Shown: in pieces, positions 43,759-52,619 of the stretch
Numbering within the stretch: the stretch's first letter is position 1
Layout: each line of letters starts with the position of its first letter
NCBI RefSeq assembly: GCF_004028635.1
Contig: NZ_RQJW01000004.1
Span: 186,001 to 250,000 of the forward strand
Source: Streptomyces cyaneus
GTDB taxonomy: Bacteria > Actinomycetota > Actinomycetes > Streptomycetales > Streptomycetaceae
Reading direction: 5' to 3'
DNA length: 64,000 nt
Notes under the pieces: model-generated
What the model saw: the letters and a program-made list of their open reading frames with translations, nothing else
What the model was told of the DNA's origin: nothing
The model's database searches: none
Made by a program: the position numbers and the translations under genes

Positions 43759-44544
43759 ATGGCGTTCACCTGCGCCACCGGGAACAAGCGTCCCAGCGGG
43801 AAGCACCGTCGTCCCAGCCGGATGCAGCGCACCACCGCCCGCGCGGCGGGCGCCGCCGCACTCACCGCCACCGGCGTCATAGGCGCCCTCGCCGCCCCGG
43901 CGCTCGCCGCCGAACCCGCCGTCGAGCAGACCGGCCTCATCCCCGTCGTCACCATCGAGGGCTCGATCGCCGACCAGCTCGACGCCCAGGCCGCCGCCCA
44001 GGAGCAGGCCGCCGAGGAGGCCGCGGCCCGGAAGAAGGCCGCCGAGGAGGCCGCGCGCAAGAAGGCGGCCGAGAAGGCCAAGCAGGAGCGCGAGGCCAAG
44101 GAGCGCGCCGCCCGCGAGGCCGAGCGCAAGCGCCTGCTGTCCTACGTGGCCCCGATCTCCGGCTCGTACGTCTCCACCGGCTACAAGGCCGGCGGCGCCG
44201 TCTGGTCCTCCGGCAGCCACACGGGCGTCGACTTCCACGCCGCCAGCGGCACCTCCGTTCACGCGGTCGGCTCCGGCACCGTCGTGGAGGCCGGCTGGGG
44301 CGGGTCGTACGGCAACAACATCGTGATCAAGATGAACGACGGCACGTACACCCAGTACGGCCACCTGTCGTCCATAGGCGTCTCGGTGGGCCAGGCCGTC
44401 ACCCCCGGCCAGCAGATCGGCCTGTCCGGCGCCACCGGCAACGTCACCGGACCGCACCTGCACTTCGAGGCTCGCACGACGGCGGAGTACGGCTCCGACA
44501 TCGACCCCGTCGCCTACCTCCGCTCGCACGGCGTGAACGTCTGA
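43759..44544 (+). CDS. secreted M23-family peptidoglycan endopeptidase
   Basis: The 261-residue preprotein has a signal peptide after a basic start (ending near ALAAEPA, residue 52), a long Ala/Glu/Lys coiled coil (about 75-130), and an M23 LytM-type domain with zinc ligands in SHTGVDFH and PHLHFEA. M23 enzymes cut peptide cross-links of peptidoglycan. Control by the c-di-AMP riboswitch directly upstream links wall remodelling to osmotic and potassium status. AGGGAAGGAAAGG precedes ATG 43759. A terminator follows. Confidence 0.93.
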   Translation: MAFTCATGNKRPSGKHRRPSRMQRTTARAAGAAALTATGVIGALAAPALAAEPAVEQTGLIPVVTIEGSIADQLDAQAAAQEQAAEEAAARKKAAEEAARKKAAEKAKQEREAKERAAREAERKRLLSYVAPISGSYVSTGYKAGGAVWSSGSHTGVDFHAASGTSVHAVGSGTVVEAGWGGSYGNNIVIKMNDGTYTQYGHLSSIGVSVGQAVTPGQQIGLSGATGNVTGPHLHFEARTTAEYGSDIDPVAYLRSHGVNV

Positions 44545-44566
44545 CGACCTAGGCTCCGCCTCCCTC

Positions 44567-44591
44567 AGCCCCGGCTCCGCCAGCCGGGGCT
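44567..44591 (+). terminator. M23 gene terminator
   Basis: AGCCCCGGCT (44567-44576) and AGCCGGGGCT (44582-44591) followed by TTTCGG, 22 bp after the stop. Confidence 0.88.
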
Positions 44592-44731
44592 TTCGGCGTT
44601 TCGGACGACCGTGTGTCCAAAAAATATCCATGGATTCCGACCCGCCATCGGAAATTCCTGCCGGTTGCAATAGAGTCACTGAACACACGTCATTCGTCGA
44701 CGTTTCACGGGGATTAAAGCGGAGGTCGGTC

Positions 44732-45427
44732 ATGCGTATTCCGGCGCACTCGGTATGCACCGCGATCCGGGACGACATCGTCGCCGGTGTCTACGAGCGC
44801 GGCAGCCGGCTCACCGAGGAACTCCTCGCGCGCCGCTACGGCGTCTCCCGCGTCCCCGTGCGGGAGGCCCTGCGCACCCTGGAGGCGGAGGGCTTCGTGG
44901 TGACCCGGCGGCACGCGGGCGCGTGCGTCGCCGAACCGACCGAGCAGGAGGCCGCCGACCTGCTGGAGATGCGCACCCTCCTGGAGCCGCTCGGCGCCTC
45001 CCGGGCCGCCCAGCGGCGCACCGAGGCCCATCTGAAGGTCCTGCGCGGCCTGGTCAGGCTGGGCCAGGAGCGGGCCAGGCGGGGCAACAGCGAGGATCTG
45101 CGCTCCCTGGGCGGCTGGTTCCACGAGACGCTGGCCCAGGCCTCCGGCAGCCCCGCCCTGACCTCGATGCTGACCCAGCTGCGCCACAAGATCGCCTGGA
45201 TGTACGCGGTGGAGTCGCCGGTCAACCCCGTGGAGTCCTGGACCGAGCACGGTGCGATCGTGGACGCGGTGGCGCGCGGCGACAGCGATCGCGCCCGCGC
45301 GATCACGACGCTGCACACCGAGCGCGCGATCGGTGTGCATCGGCTGCGGTTCGGCTCCGGCGGCGACCGCGCGGAGCGTGTGAGGAATTCGCAACATCCC
45401 GTAAACATGCCGAGCCTGCGACATTAA
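44732..45427 (+). CDS. GntR-family (FCD) transcriptional regulator
   Basis: The 231-residue protein has a GntR winged helix at residues about 5-70 (IRDDIVAGVYERGSRLTEE, LARRYGVSRVPVREALRTLE) and an FCD helical domain with LGGWFHETLAQASGSP and HGAIVDAVARGD. ATG 44732 follows GGAGGT. It lies convergent with the HPr gene. FCD members usually bind organic acids or sugar acids. Its targets are not visible, but the position beside ptsH suggests a link to carbon metabolism; this is inference. Confidence 0.87.
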   Translation: MRIPAHSVCTAIRDDIVAGVYERGSRLTEELLARRYGVSRVPVREALRTLEAEGFVVTRRHAGACVAEPTEQEAADLLEMRTLLEPLGASRAAQRRTEAHLKVLRGLVRLGQERARRGNSEDLRSLGGWFHETLAQASGSPALTSMLTQLRHKIAWMYAVESPVNPVESWTEHGAIVDAVARGDSDRARAITTLHTERAIGVHRLRFGSGGDRAERVRNSQHPVNMPSLRH

Positions 45428-45529
45428 CACGGGCGCCGTATACAAAGAGGAGATATTTGGCGGCGGGTAATTTCCGCTGCCCTTTTTCGGGTAGCCCGTG
45501 AATTCCTTGGCCGCCTGCCGAAAAACAGC

Positions 45530-45564
45530 GAAGCCGCGTCGGCCGGAAAGGCAGACGCGGCTTC
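45530..45564. terminator. bidirectional terminator between GntR gene and ptsH
   Basis: GAAGCCGCGTC (45530-45540) and GACGCGGCTTC (45554-45564), 13-nt loop; an A-run at 45521-45525 serves as a U-tract for the minus strand. Confidence 0.9.
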
Positions 45565-45595
45565 ACCGTGTACGGCGGAGGCCCGCTCAGGTCAT

Positions 45596-45877
45596 TCAGA
45601 CCGTCTCGGGAAGCTCCTCGAGGCCCTCGGAGACCAGCTTCGCCAGCCGGTCCAGGGCGGCGTCCGCACCCTCGGCGTCGGAGGCGAGGACGATCTCCTC
45701 ACCGCCCTGGGCGCCCAGGCCCAGAACGGCCAGCATGGAGGCCGCGTTGACGGGGTTGCCGTCGGCCTTGGTGATCGTCACCGGGATACCTGCGGCCGTG
45801 GCGGCCCGGACGAAGATGGAAGCGGGGCGGGCGTGAAGGCCCTCGGCCCAGCCGACGTTGACGCGGCGCTCAGCCAT
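45596..45877 (-). CDS. ptsH: phosphocarrier protein HPr
   Basis: The 93-residue protein has the phosphorylated His15 in GLHARPAS and the second site region with Ser47 in NAASMLAVLGLG. HPr passes phosphate from enzyme I to sugar-specific EIIA proteins in the phosphotransferase system. Streptomyces HPr participates in fructose and N-acetylglucosamine uptake. ATG 45877 follows GAAGGG. No other pts gene is in the window, which is normal for Streptomyces, where ptsH stands alone. Confidence 0.95.
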   Translation of the reverse strand: MAERRVNVGWAEGLHARPASIFVRAATAAGIPVTITKADGNPVNAASMLAVLGLGAQGGEEIVLASDAEGADAALDRLAKLVSEGLEELPETV

Positions 45878-46056
45878 GTGATGCTGCCCTTCGGTGTTCA
45901 GGGTTGTCTAGACCAGTTTCCCACACCCGTGAAGCATGCCGGGAGGGACAAAACGTCCCCTCCTGAGGTGACCGTCGGGTCGCGGCCTCGACCCGTCATA
46001 CGTCCTCCACAGACTGCCTCGCGCCGTTGTCGTACGCGAGCCGTACTCTGGGCCCC

Positions 46057-48906
46057 ATGCAGAGCGCCTCGGACCGGCACGAGTACCCCGCCCACTGGGA
46101 AGCCGACGTGGTGCTGCGCGACGGCGGCACCGCACGCATCCGCCCCATCACCGTTGATGACGCCGAGCGCCTGGTCAGCTTCTACGAGCAGGTGTCGGAC
46201 GAGTCGAAGTACTACCGCTTCTTCGCGCCCTACCCGCGACTGTCCGCAAAGGACGTCCACCGCTTCACGCACCACGACTTTGTGGACCGGGTGGGACTCG
46301 CGGCCACAGTGGGCGGCGAGTTCATCGCAACCGTACGCTACGACCGGATCGGCACCGACGGAATGCCCGCGTCGTCCCCCGCCGACGAGGCCGAGGTCGC
46401 CTTCCTCGTCCAGGACGCCCACCAGGGACGCGGCGTCGCCTCCGCCCTCCTCGAGCACGTCGGCGCGGTCGCCCGCGAGCGCGGGATCCGCCGGTTCGCC
46501 GCCGAGGTGCTGCCCGCCAACACCAAGATGATCAAGGTGTTCACGGACGCCGGGTACACCCAGAAGCGCAGCTTCGAGGACGGCGTCGTACGCCTGGAGT
46601 TCGACCTGGAGCCGACGGACCGCTCGCTCGCCGTGCAGTACGCGCGCGAGCAGCGCGCCGAGGCGCGGTCCGTGCGACGGTTGCTGGTGCCCGGCTCCGT
46701 CGCCGTCATCGGCACCGGCCGCACGCCCGGCGGGGTGGGCCGCAGCGTCCTGGGCAACATCAGGGACGCCGGGTTCACCGGGCAGCTGTACGCCGTGAAC
46801 AAGGCGTTCCCGGAGCACCTCAAGGAGCTCGACGGCGTGCCCGCGCACCGGTCCGTGCGGGACATCGAGGGGCCCGTCGACCTCGCGGTGGTAGCCGTGC
46901 CGGCCGAGTACGTCCCCGAGGTGGTCACCGAGTGCGGCGAGCACGGCGTGCAGGGGCTGGTCGTGGTCTCCGCCGGGTACGCCGAGAGCGGGCCCGACGG
47001 GCGCGAGCGGCAGCGCGAACTCGTCCGGCACGCACGCGCGTACGGCATGCGCATCATCGGGCCGAACGCCTTCGGGATCATCAACACCTCCGCCGACGTA
47101 CGACTGAATGCCTCACTGGCGCCCGAGATGCCCCGCCCCGGCCGGATCGGGTTGTTCGCCCAGTCCGGTGCCATCGGGATCGCGCTGCTGTCCCGGCTGC
47201 ACCGGCGCGGCGGCGGGGTCACCGGGGTCACGGGTGTGTCGACCGTCGTCTCGTCGGGCAACCGGGCCGACGTGTCCGGCAACGATGTCCTTCAGTACTG
47301 GTACGACGACCCGGACACCGACGTCGTACTGATGTACCTGGAGTCCATCGGCAACCCGCGCAAGTTCACCCGCCTCGCGCGGCGTACCGCGGCGGCGAAG
47401 CCGCTGGTCGTGGTGCAGGGGGCGCGGCACGGCGGCGCGGCACCGCAGGGGCATGCGGTACGGGCCACGCGGTTGCCGCACGCCACCGTGTCCGCGCTGC
47501 TGCGGCAGGCCGGCGTGATCCGGGTGGACACGATCACCGAACTGGTCGACGCGGGGCTGCTGCTCGCACGCCAGCCGCTGCCGGCCGGGCCACGGGTGGC
47601 GATCCTCGGAAACTCCGAGTCGCTGGGGCTGCTGACGTACGACGCGTGCCTGTCCGAGGGGCTGCGGCCGTTGCCGCCGCTGGATCTGACGACGGGGGCC
47701 TCGGCCGCGGACTTCCGGGCGGCGCTGTCCCGCACGTTGGCGGACGACACCTGCGACGCGGTCGTGGTGACGGCGATTCCGGCGATCGGGGAGGTGTCAC
47801 CGGGCGACGCGGAGCTGGCGGAGGCACTGCGGTCGGCGGCCGAAGGGGTGCCGGGGAAGCCGGTGCTGGTGGTGCACGTGGAACTGGGCGGTCTCGCGGA
47901 GGCCCTGTCGGCCGCGGCGAGCACCGCACCGAAGGCGGGCAGGACGCCGCCCGGCGCCACGCTCCGTGCCACCCACCCGTTCCGCCCCCTCGACTTCCCG
48001 GCCGAGACACCGCCCGAGCAGTCGGACACCTCGGAGAACGCCCCCCGCCTCATCCCCGCCTACCCCGCGGCCGAACGTGCCGTGCGCGCCCTCGCCGAAG
48101 CCGTCAAGTACTCCCAGTGGCGGCGCGAGGCGGCCGACCCCGGGAAGGTGCCGGAGTACGAGGACATCGACGAGAAGGGCGCCGCCCAGCTGATCGACCG
48201 GCTGCTCGCGCGCGGGCAGGGACTCACGCTCGGCACGGACGAGACCTGCGACCTGCTCGGCAAGTACGGCATCCAGGTGCACCGCGCCCTGCACGCGCCC
48301 ACCCCCGACGCCGCCGCCGACGCCGCCCACACCCTCGGCTACCCCGTCGCCCTCAAGGCCACCGCCCCGCACCTGCGCCACCGCGCCGACCTCGGCGGCG
48401 TACGGCTCGATCTCGCGGACGAGGAGCAACTGCGGCGGGCGTACACCGAGTTGACCGAGCTGTTCGGCAGACCGGAGGAGCTGCGGCCGGTCGTGCAGAG
48501 CATGGCACCGCGCGGCGTCGACACCGTCGTACGGGCCGTGATCGACCCGGCGGCCGGTGCCGTGCTGTCCTTCGGGCTCGCCGGGGCCGCCTCGCAGCTG
48601 CTCGGTGACACGGCGCACCGGCTGATCCCGGTCACCGACCGCGACGCGACCTCGATCGTCCGCTCGATCCGGACGGCACCGCTCCTGTTCGGCTGGCGCG
48701 GCTCAACGCCCGTCGACACACCTGCCCTGGAGGAGCTGCTGCTGAGGGTGTCGCGGCTGGTCGACGACCACCCCGAGGTCGTCGCGGTCACCCTGGAGCC
48801 GGTCGTCGTGGCCACACACGGCCTGAGCGTGCTCGGCGCCTCCGTACGCCTCGCGCCACCGCCCGCCCGCGACGACCTCGGGCCAAGGACCCTCCCGACG
48901 TACTGA
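46057..48906 (+). CDS. patA: PatA-like protein lysine acetyltransferase: GNAT + ADP-forming acyl-CoA synthetase
   Basis: The 949-residue protein carries an N-terminal GNAT domain (about 1-185, with EVAFLVQDAHQGRGVASALL as the acetyl-CoA loop), a CoA-binding domain (about 210-330, GSVAVIGTGRTPGGVGRSV), succinyl-CoA-ligase-like domains with QSGAIGIALLSR, and a C-terminal ATP-grasp region (YPVALKATAPHLRHRADLGG). The GNAT-first order is that of S. lividans PatA, which acetylates and inactivates acetoacetyl-CoA synthetase. In enterobacterial Pat the order is reversed. Whether the ligase part is active is uncertain. ATG 46057 is the first in-frame start upstream of the GNAT fold. Confidence 0.85.
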   Translation: MQSASDRHEYPAHWEADVVLRDGGTARIRPITVDDAERLVSFYEQVSDESKYYRFFAPYPRLSAKDVHRFTHHDFVDRVGLAATVGGEFIATVRYDRIGTDGMPASSPADEAEVAFLVQDAHQGRGVASALLEHVGAVARERGIRRFAAEVLPANTKMIKVFTDAGYTQKRSFEDGVVRLEFDLEPTDRSLAVQYAREQRAEARSVRRLLVPGSVAVIGTGRTPGGVGRSVLGNIRDAGFTGQLYAVNKAFPEHLKELDGVPAHRSVRDIEGPVDLAVVAVPAEYVPEVVTECGEHGVQGLVVVSAGYAESGPDGRERQRELVRHARAYGMRIIGPNAFGIINTSADVRLNASLAPEMPRPGRIGLFAQSGAIGIALLSRLHRRGGGVTGVTGVSTVVSSGNRADVSGNDVLQYWYDDPDTDVVLMYLESIGNPRKFTRLARRTAAAKPLVVVQGARHGGAAPQGHAVRATRLPHATVSALLRQAGVIRVDTITELVDAGLLLARQPLPAGPRVAILGNSESLGLLTYDACLSEGLRPLPPLDLTTGASAADFRAALSRTLADDTCDAVVVTAIPAIGEVSPGDAELAEALRSAAEGVPGKPVLVVHVELGGLAEALSAAASTAPKAGRTPPGATLRATHPFRPLDFPAETPPEQSDTSENAPRLIPAYPAAERAVRALAEAVKYSQWRREAADPGKVPEYEDIDEKGAAQLIDRLLARGQGLTLGTDETCDLLGKYGIQVHRALHAPTPDAAADAAHTLGYPVALKATAPHLRHRADLGGVRLDLADEEQLRRAYTELTELFGRPEELRPVVQSMAPRGVDTVVRAVIDPAAGAVLSFGLAGAASQLLGDTAHRLIPVTDRDATSIVRSIRTAPLLFGWRGSTPVDTPALEELLLRVSRLVDDHPEVVAVTLEPVVVATHGLSVLGASVRLAPPPARDDLGPRTLPTY

Positions 48907-48958
48907 GACCGCCGTGAGCGGTGCCTCGCAGTCAGTGGGCCCCCGTAGGATGGGCGTC

Positions 48959-49546
48959 ATGGCCAAGACCAGTACGACGACCCAGGGGCTGCGAGCGGCG
49001 ATCGAGCGCAGCGGCTACTACCCGGCCCTCGTGGCCGAGGCGGTGGACGCCGCTGTGGGCGGCGAGCCCATCCGGTCGTACCTGGTCCATCAGGAGACGA
49101 CGTTCGACCAGAACGAGGTGCGGCGGCACGTGACCGTGCTCGTCCTCACCGGCAACCGGTTCATCGTCAGCCACACCGACGAGCAGGCCGCCGACACCAC
49201 CTCCCCGACGCCGTACGCGACGACGTCCACGGAGTCCGTGAAACTCGGCCGGATCTCGTCGGTGGTGGTCAGCCGTGTGGTCGCCAATCCGGAGCAGTAC
49301 CAGCCGGGCACACTGCCCCGCGAGGTCGTGCTGACCATCGGCTGGGGCGCCGTCTCCCGGATCGACCTGGAGCCCGCCGCCTGCGGCGACCCCAACTGCG
49401 AGGCCGACCACGGCTACACGGGCAGTTCGACGGCGGACGACCTCAGCCTGCGTGTCAGCGAGGCCGGTGACGGCCCGGAGACGGTGCGCCAGGCGCTCGC
49501 CTTCGCGCAGTCGCTCTCCGAGGCGACGGCGGACGTCGCGCGCTGA
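48959..49546 (+). CDS. DUF5998 family protein
   Basis: The 195-residue protein has SYLVHQETTFDQNEVRRHVT, VLVLTGNRFIVSHTDE, ISSVVVSRVVANPE and CGDPNCEADHGYTG. It is conserved in actinobacteria as DUF5998 and has no assigned function; the CXXXXC-H cluster could bind metal. It ends one base before the start of the phosphodiesterase-like gene, so the two are probably translated from one message. Stop TGA 49544-49546, next ATG 49548. Confidence 0.8.
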   Translation: MAKTSTTTQGLRAAIERSGYYPALVAEAVDAAVGGEPIRSYLVHQETTFDQNEVRRHVTVLVLTGNRFIVSHTDEQAADTTSPTPYATTSTESVKLGRISSVVVSRVVANPEQYQPGTLPREVVLTIGWGAVSRIDLEPAACGDPNCEADHGYTGSSTADDLSLRVSEAGDGPETVRQALAFAQSLSEATADVAR

Positions 49547-49547
49547 G

Positions 49548-50741
49548 ATGATCCAGCCCACCGCCTGGGACGCCCACCCGGAACCCCTCGCCGTCGACTC
49601 CGCGCCCGCCCCCGAGTACGGCAGCGGCTCGCTCGCCGATCTGCTGCCCACGCTGGCCGCCGGCATGGCCGTACCGGAGATGACCGCCGCCATCCCCGAG
49701 CTGACCGCCACCGACCGGAACTGCGTGTTCCTGGTCGACGGCCTAGGCTGGGAGCAGCTCAAGGCGCACCCCGATGAAGCGCCGTTCATGACCTCGCTCC
49801 TGAGCAGCTCGCGCGGCGGCACCGGACGCCCGATCACCGCCGGCTACCCGGCCACCACCGCGACCTCCCTCGCCTCCGTCGGCACCGGCCTGCCGCCGGG
49901 CGCGCACGGCCTGCCCGGGTACACCGTGCGCAACCCCGAGACCGGCGAGCTGATGAACCAGCTGCGCTGGAACCCGTGGACGTCACCGCGCGTCTGGCAG
50001 CCGTATCCCACGGTCTTCCAACTGGCGCACCAGGCCGGAGTGCACGCGGCCCAGGTGTCGTCGCCCACCTTCGAGAACACCCCACTCACCAAGGTCGCGC
50101 TGAGTGGCGGAACGTTCCACGGGCGGCTGGCCGGCGAGGAGCGCATGGACCTCGCCGCCGAGCAACTGGCCGCGGGCGACCGCTCCTTGGTCTACACGTA
50201 CTACGCCGAGCTCGACGGCGCCGGCCACCGCTTCGGCGTCGACTCGGACACCTGGCGCGGCCAGCTCATGTACGTCGACCGGCTCGTCCAGCGCCTCGCC
50301 GAGCAGCTGCCCCCGCGCAGCGCGCTCTACGTCACCGCCGACCACGGCATGATCGACGTGCCCTTCGACGAGCAGCACCGCATCGACTTCGACGAGGACT
50401 GGGAACTGCGCGCCGGCGTCGCCCTGCTGGGCGGCGAGGGCCGGGCCCGGCACGTCTACGCGGTGCCCGGCGCCGCGAACGACGTCCTGACCTGCTGGCG
50501 CGAGGTGCTCGGCGAGCAGTTCTGGGTGGCCTCCCGGGACGAGGCGATCGCAGCGGGCTGGTTCGGCCCGCAGATCGACGAGCGGGTGTACGACCGCATC
50601 GGTGACGTGGTCGCGGCCGCGCGGGACGACGTCCTGATCATCGCGTCCGAGCGGGAGCCGAAGGAGTCGGCGATGGTCGGCAACCACGGTTCGATGACGC
50701 CCGCCGAGCAGTTGGTCCCCCTCCTCGAAGTACGCACCTGA
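49548..50741 (+). CDS. alkaline phosphatase superfamily (nucleotide pyrophosphatase/phosphodiesterase-like) protein
   Basis: The 397-residue protein has the superfamily metal and nucleophile pattern: CVFLVDGLGWEQL (metal Asp), TAGYPATTATSLASVGTGLP with the Thr nucleophile, TADHGMID and VGNHGSM. These enzymes hydrolyse phosphate mono- or diesters with two zinc or similar ions. There is no signal peptide, so it is cytoplasmic. It is tightly linked to DUF5998 upstream and a thymidine kinase 71 bp downstream, hinting at nucleotide metabolism. The substrate is not identifiable. Confidence 0.85.
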   Translation: MIQPTAWDAHPEPLAVDSAPAPEYGSGSLADLLPTLAAGMAVPEMTAAIPELTATDRNCVFLVDGLGWEQLKAHPDEAPFMTSLLSSSRGGTGRPITAGYPATTATSLASVGTGLPPGAHGLPGYTVRNPETGELMNQLRWNPWTSPRVWQPYPTVFQLAHQAGVHAAQVSSPTFENTPLTKVALSGGTFHGRLAGEERMDLAAEQLAAGDRSLVYTYYAELDGAGHRFGVDSDTWRGQLMYVDRLVQRLAEQLPPRSALYVTADHGMIDVPFDEQHRIDFDEDWELRAGVALLGGEGRARHVYAVPGAANDVLTCWREVLGEQFWVASRDEAIAAGWFGPQIDERVYDRIGDVVAAARDDVLIIASEREPKESAMVGNHGSMTPAEQLVPLLEVRT

Positions 50742-50812
50742 CACGCTGCACGTCATCGCCGGACGTCGTCACCTCCCGACCGATCTCCTCACCGAAAGGT
50801 GCTCAACTCAAC

Positions 50813-51460
50813 ATGCCCGAGCTGGTGTTCTTCTCCGGAACGATGGACTGCGGGAAGTCGACGCTGGCCCTCCAGATCGAGCACAACCGTTCGGCGCGTG
50901 GCCTCGCGGGCATGATCTTCACGCGCGACGACCGTGCGGGCGAGGGCAAGCTGTCCTCGCGGCTCGGCCTGGTCACGGACGCGGTGGAGGTCGAGGACGG
51001 CATGGACCTGTACGCCTACCTCGTCGACCACCTCTCCCGGGGACGCCGCGCGGACTACGTCATCGCCGACGAGGCCCAGTTCCTCGCACCGGACCAGATC
51101 GACCAACTCGCGCGGGTGGTCGACGACCTGGGCCTCGACGTCTACGCCTTCGGCATCACGACCGACTTCCGCTCCAAGCTGTTCCCGGGCTCCCAGCGCC
51201 TGGTGGAACTCGCCGACCGGGTCGAGGTGCTCCAGGTCGAGGCCCTGTGCTGGTGCGGCGCCCGCGCCACGCACAACGCTCGCACGATAGGCGGCGAGAT
51301 GGTCGTCGAGGGCGCCCAGGTGGTCGTCGGCGACGTCAACCAGGCGGACGCCGTCGGCTACGAGGTCCTGTGCCGTCGCCATCACCGCCGCCGCATGACG
51401 GCGGCCAGCGCACGGGCGGCGGCGCTGTCCCCGGACGTCCTGCCGGTGCAGCCGGCCTGA
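50813..51460 (+). CDS. tdk: thymidine kinase
   Basis: The 215-residue protein has the type II thymidine kinase layout: P-loop in FFSGTMDCGKSTLALQ, DEAQF for the lasso/Walker B Asp, and a zinc site with WCGARATHNAR and CRRHHRRR near the C-terminus. It phosphorylates thymidine with ATP in the salvage pathway. It is the last gene of the apparent patA-side cluster on the plus strand. Confidence 0.85.
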   Translation: MPELVFFSGTMDCGKSTLALQIEHNRSARGLAGMIFTRDDRAGEGKLSSRLGLVTDAVEVEDGMDLYAYLVDHLSRGRRADYVIADEAQFLAPDQIDQLARVVDDLGLDVYAFGITTDFRSKLFPGSQRLVELADRVEVLQVEALCWCGARATHNARTIGGEMVVEGAQVVVGDVNQADAVGYEVLCRRHHRRRMTAASARAAALSPDVLPVQPA

Positions 51461-51519
51461 ACCGCGGCCCACTCGGCCATCCCGGCCCCCGAGCCGCCCC
51501 GCACCACCCCTGAGTGCCG

Positions 51520-52323
51520 TCAGCGCGGATTCTGGATCAGGGAGAACCGGGCCCCCTCCGGGTCCGCCACCGTTGCCACGCGGCCGTGCGCGCTGTCGTG
51601 GGCCGCTTCGAGGACGTGGCCGCCGAGGTCGACGATCCGCTCCAGTGCCTCGTCCGTGTCGGCGACCTCGAAGTACGTCATCCAGTGCGGGCCCCGGTCG
51701 CGGGGCAGGGCGTTGCCGACGCCGTGGATGCCGGCGACCGGGCGGCCGTCGATGTGCAGGGTGACGTAGTCGAAGTCGGCGGAGACCACCGGCTCCTCCT
51801 CGTAGGCGAACACGGACTCGTAGAACTTGGCGACGTTCACGGACTCGAAGGTCAGCAGCTCGTTCCAGGCGGGGGTGCCGGGCACGCCCGTGACGGCAGT
51901 GCCGAGGTGGGCCGCCGTCTGCCAGATGCCGAAGACGGCGCCGGCGGGGTCGGAGCAGATCGCCATCCGGCCGGCCTCGGCGGCGTCCAGCGGGCCCACT
52001 CCGACGGTGCCGCCGCACAGCCGTACCGTCTCGGCGGTCAGGTCCACGTCGTTGGAGGCGAGGTAGGGCGTCCAGGCGATGGGGAGGTGGCGGTCGGGCG
52101 GCAGCTGGCCGATGCCGGCCACCTCACGGCCGTCGAGCAGGGCCCGCACATAGGGGCCGAGTTGCTGGGGGCCGGGCTGGAACTCCCAGCCGAACAGCGC
52201 CCCGTAGAACTCCTGGGTCGCGGCCAGTCCGTGCACCATCAGGCTCACCCAGCAGGGCGTGCCGGGCGCGTGCCGGGCGTGCGTAGCACCGTTCGGGCCG
52301 GCCGACCCCCGTGCCTCGGTCAT
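51520..52323 (-). CDS. VOC family (glyoxalase-like) protein, two domains
   Basis: The 267-residue protein has two tandem VOC modules: PCWVSLMVHGLAATQEFYGA, with GWEFQPGP, and PAWNELLTFESVNVAKFYES, with DPEGARFSLIQ at the end. VOC proteins bind divalent metal and act as isomerases, dioxygenases or resistance proteins. ATG 52323 follows GGAGAGAG; the frame extends upstream to 52425 without support. Substrate unknown. Confidence 0.87.
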   Translation of the reverse strand: MTEARGSAGPNGATHARHAPGTPCWVSLMVHGLAATQEFYGALFGWEFQPGPQQLGPYVRALLDGREVAGIGQLPPDRHLPIAWTPYLASNDVDLTAETVRLCGGTVGVGPLDAAEAGRMAICSDPAGAVFGIWQTAAHLGTAVTGVPGTPAWNELLTFESVNVAKFYESVFAYEEEPVVSADFDYVTLHIDGRPVAGIHGVGNALPRDRGPHWMTYFEVADTDEALERIVDLGGHVLEAAHDSAHGRVATVADPEGARFSLIQNPR

Positions 52324-52619
52324 CGTCACTCTCTCCTCGGCCTCTCGTGGTGGCCGCGTCGCGTCCGTGGTCCGGACCCCCGAGCCGATGCTCGCACCAC
52401 CCGTGGCCGCGCGCGCTGCGGGCACGCCGCCGCACGACGGCCGGTGCCCGGAGGATGCCCGGTGTGCGATTTACCGCCCGTTTCCGTGCGATTGCCGACG
52501 GATGTCGATCGGCTGTACAGCATGTGCCCGATCCCGTACGCCTCGTGATCGAGCCTGTCCGGCGGGCAGAGTAACCGGAGCCGGCCGATGCGGCCACCCC
52601 GTGCGCAAGGATGGTGGCC

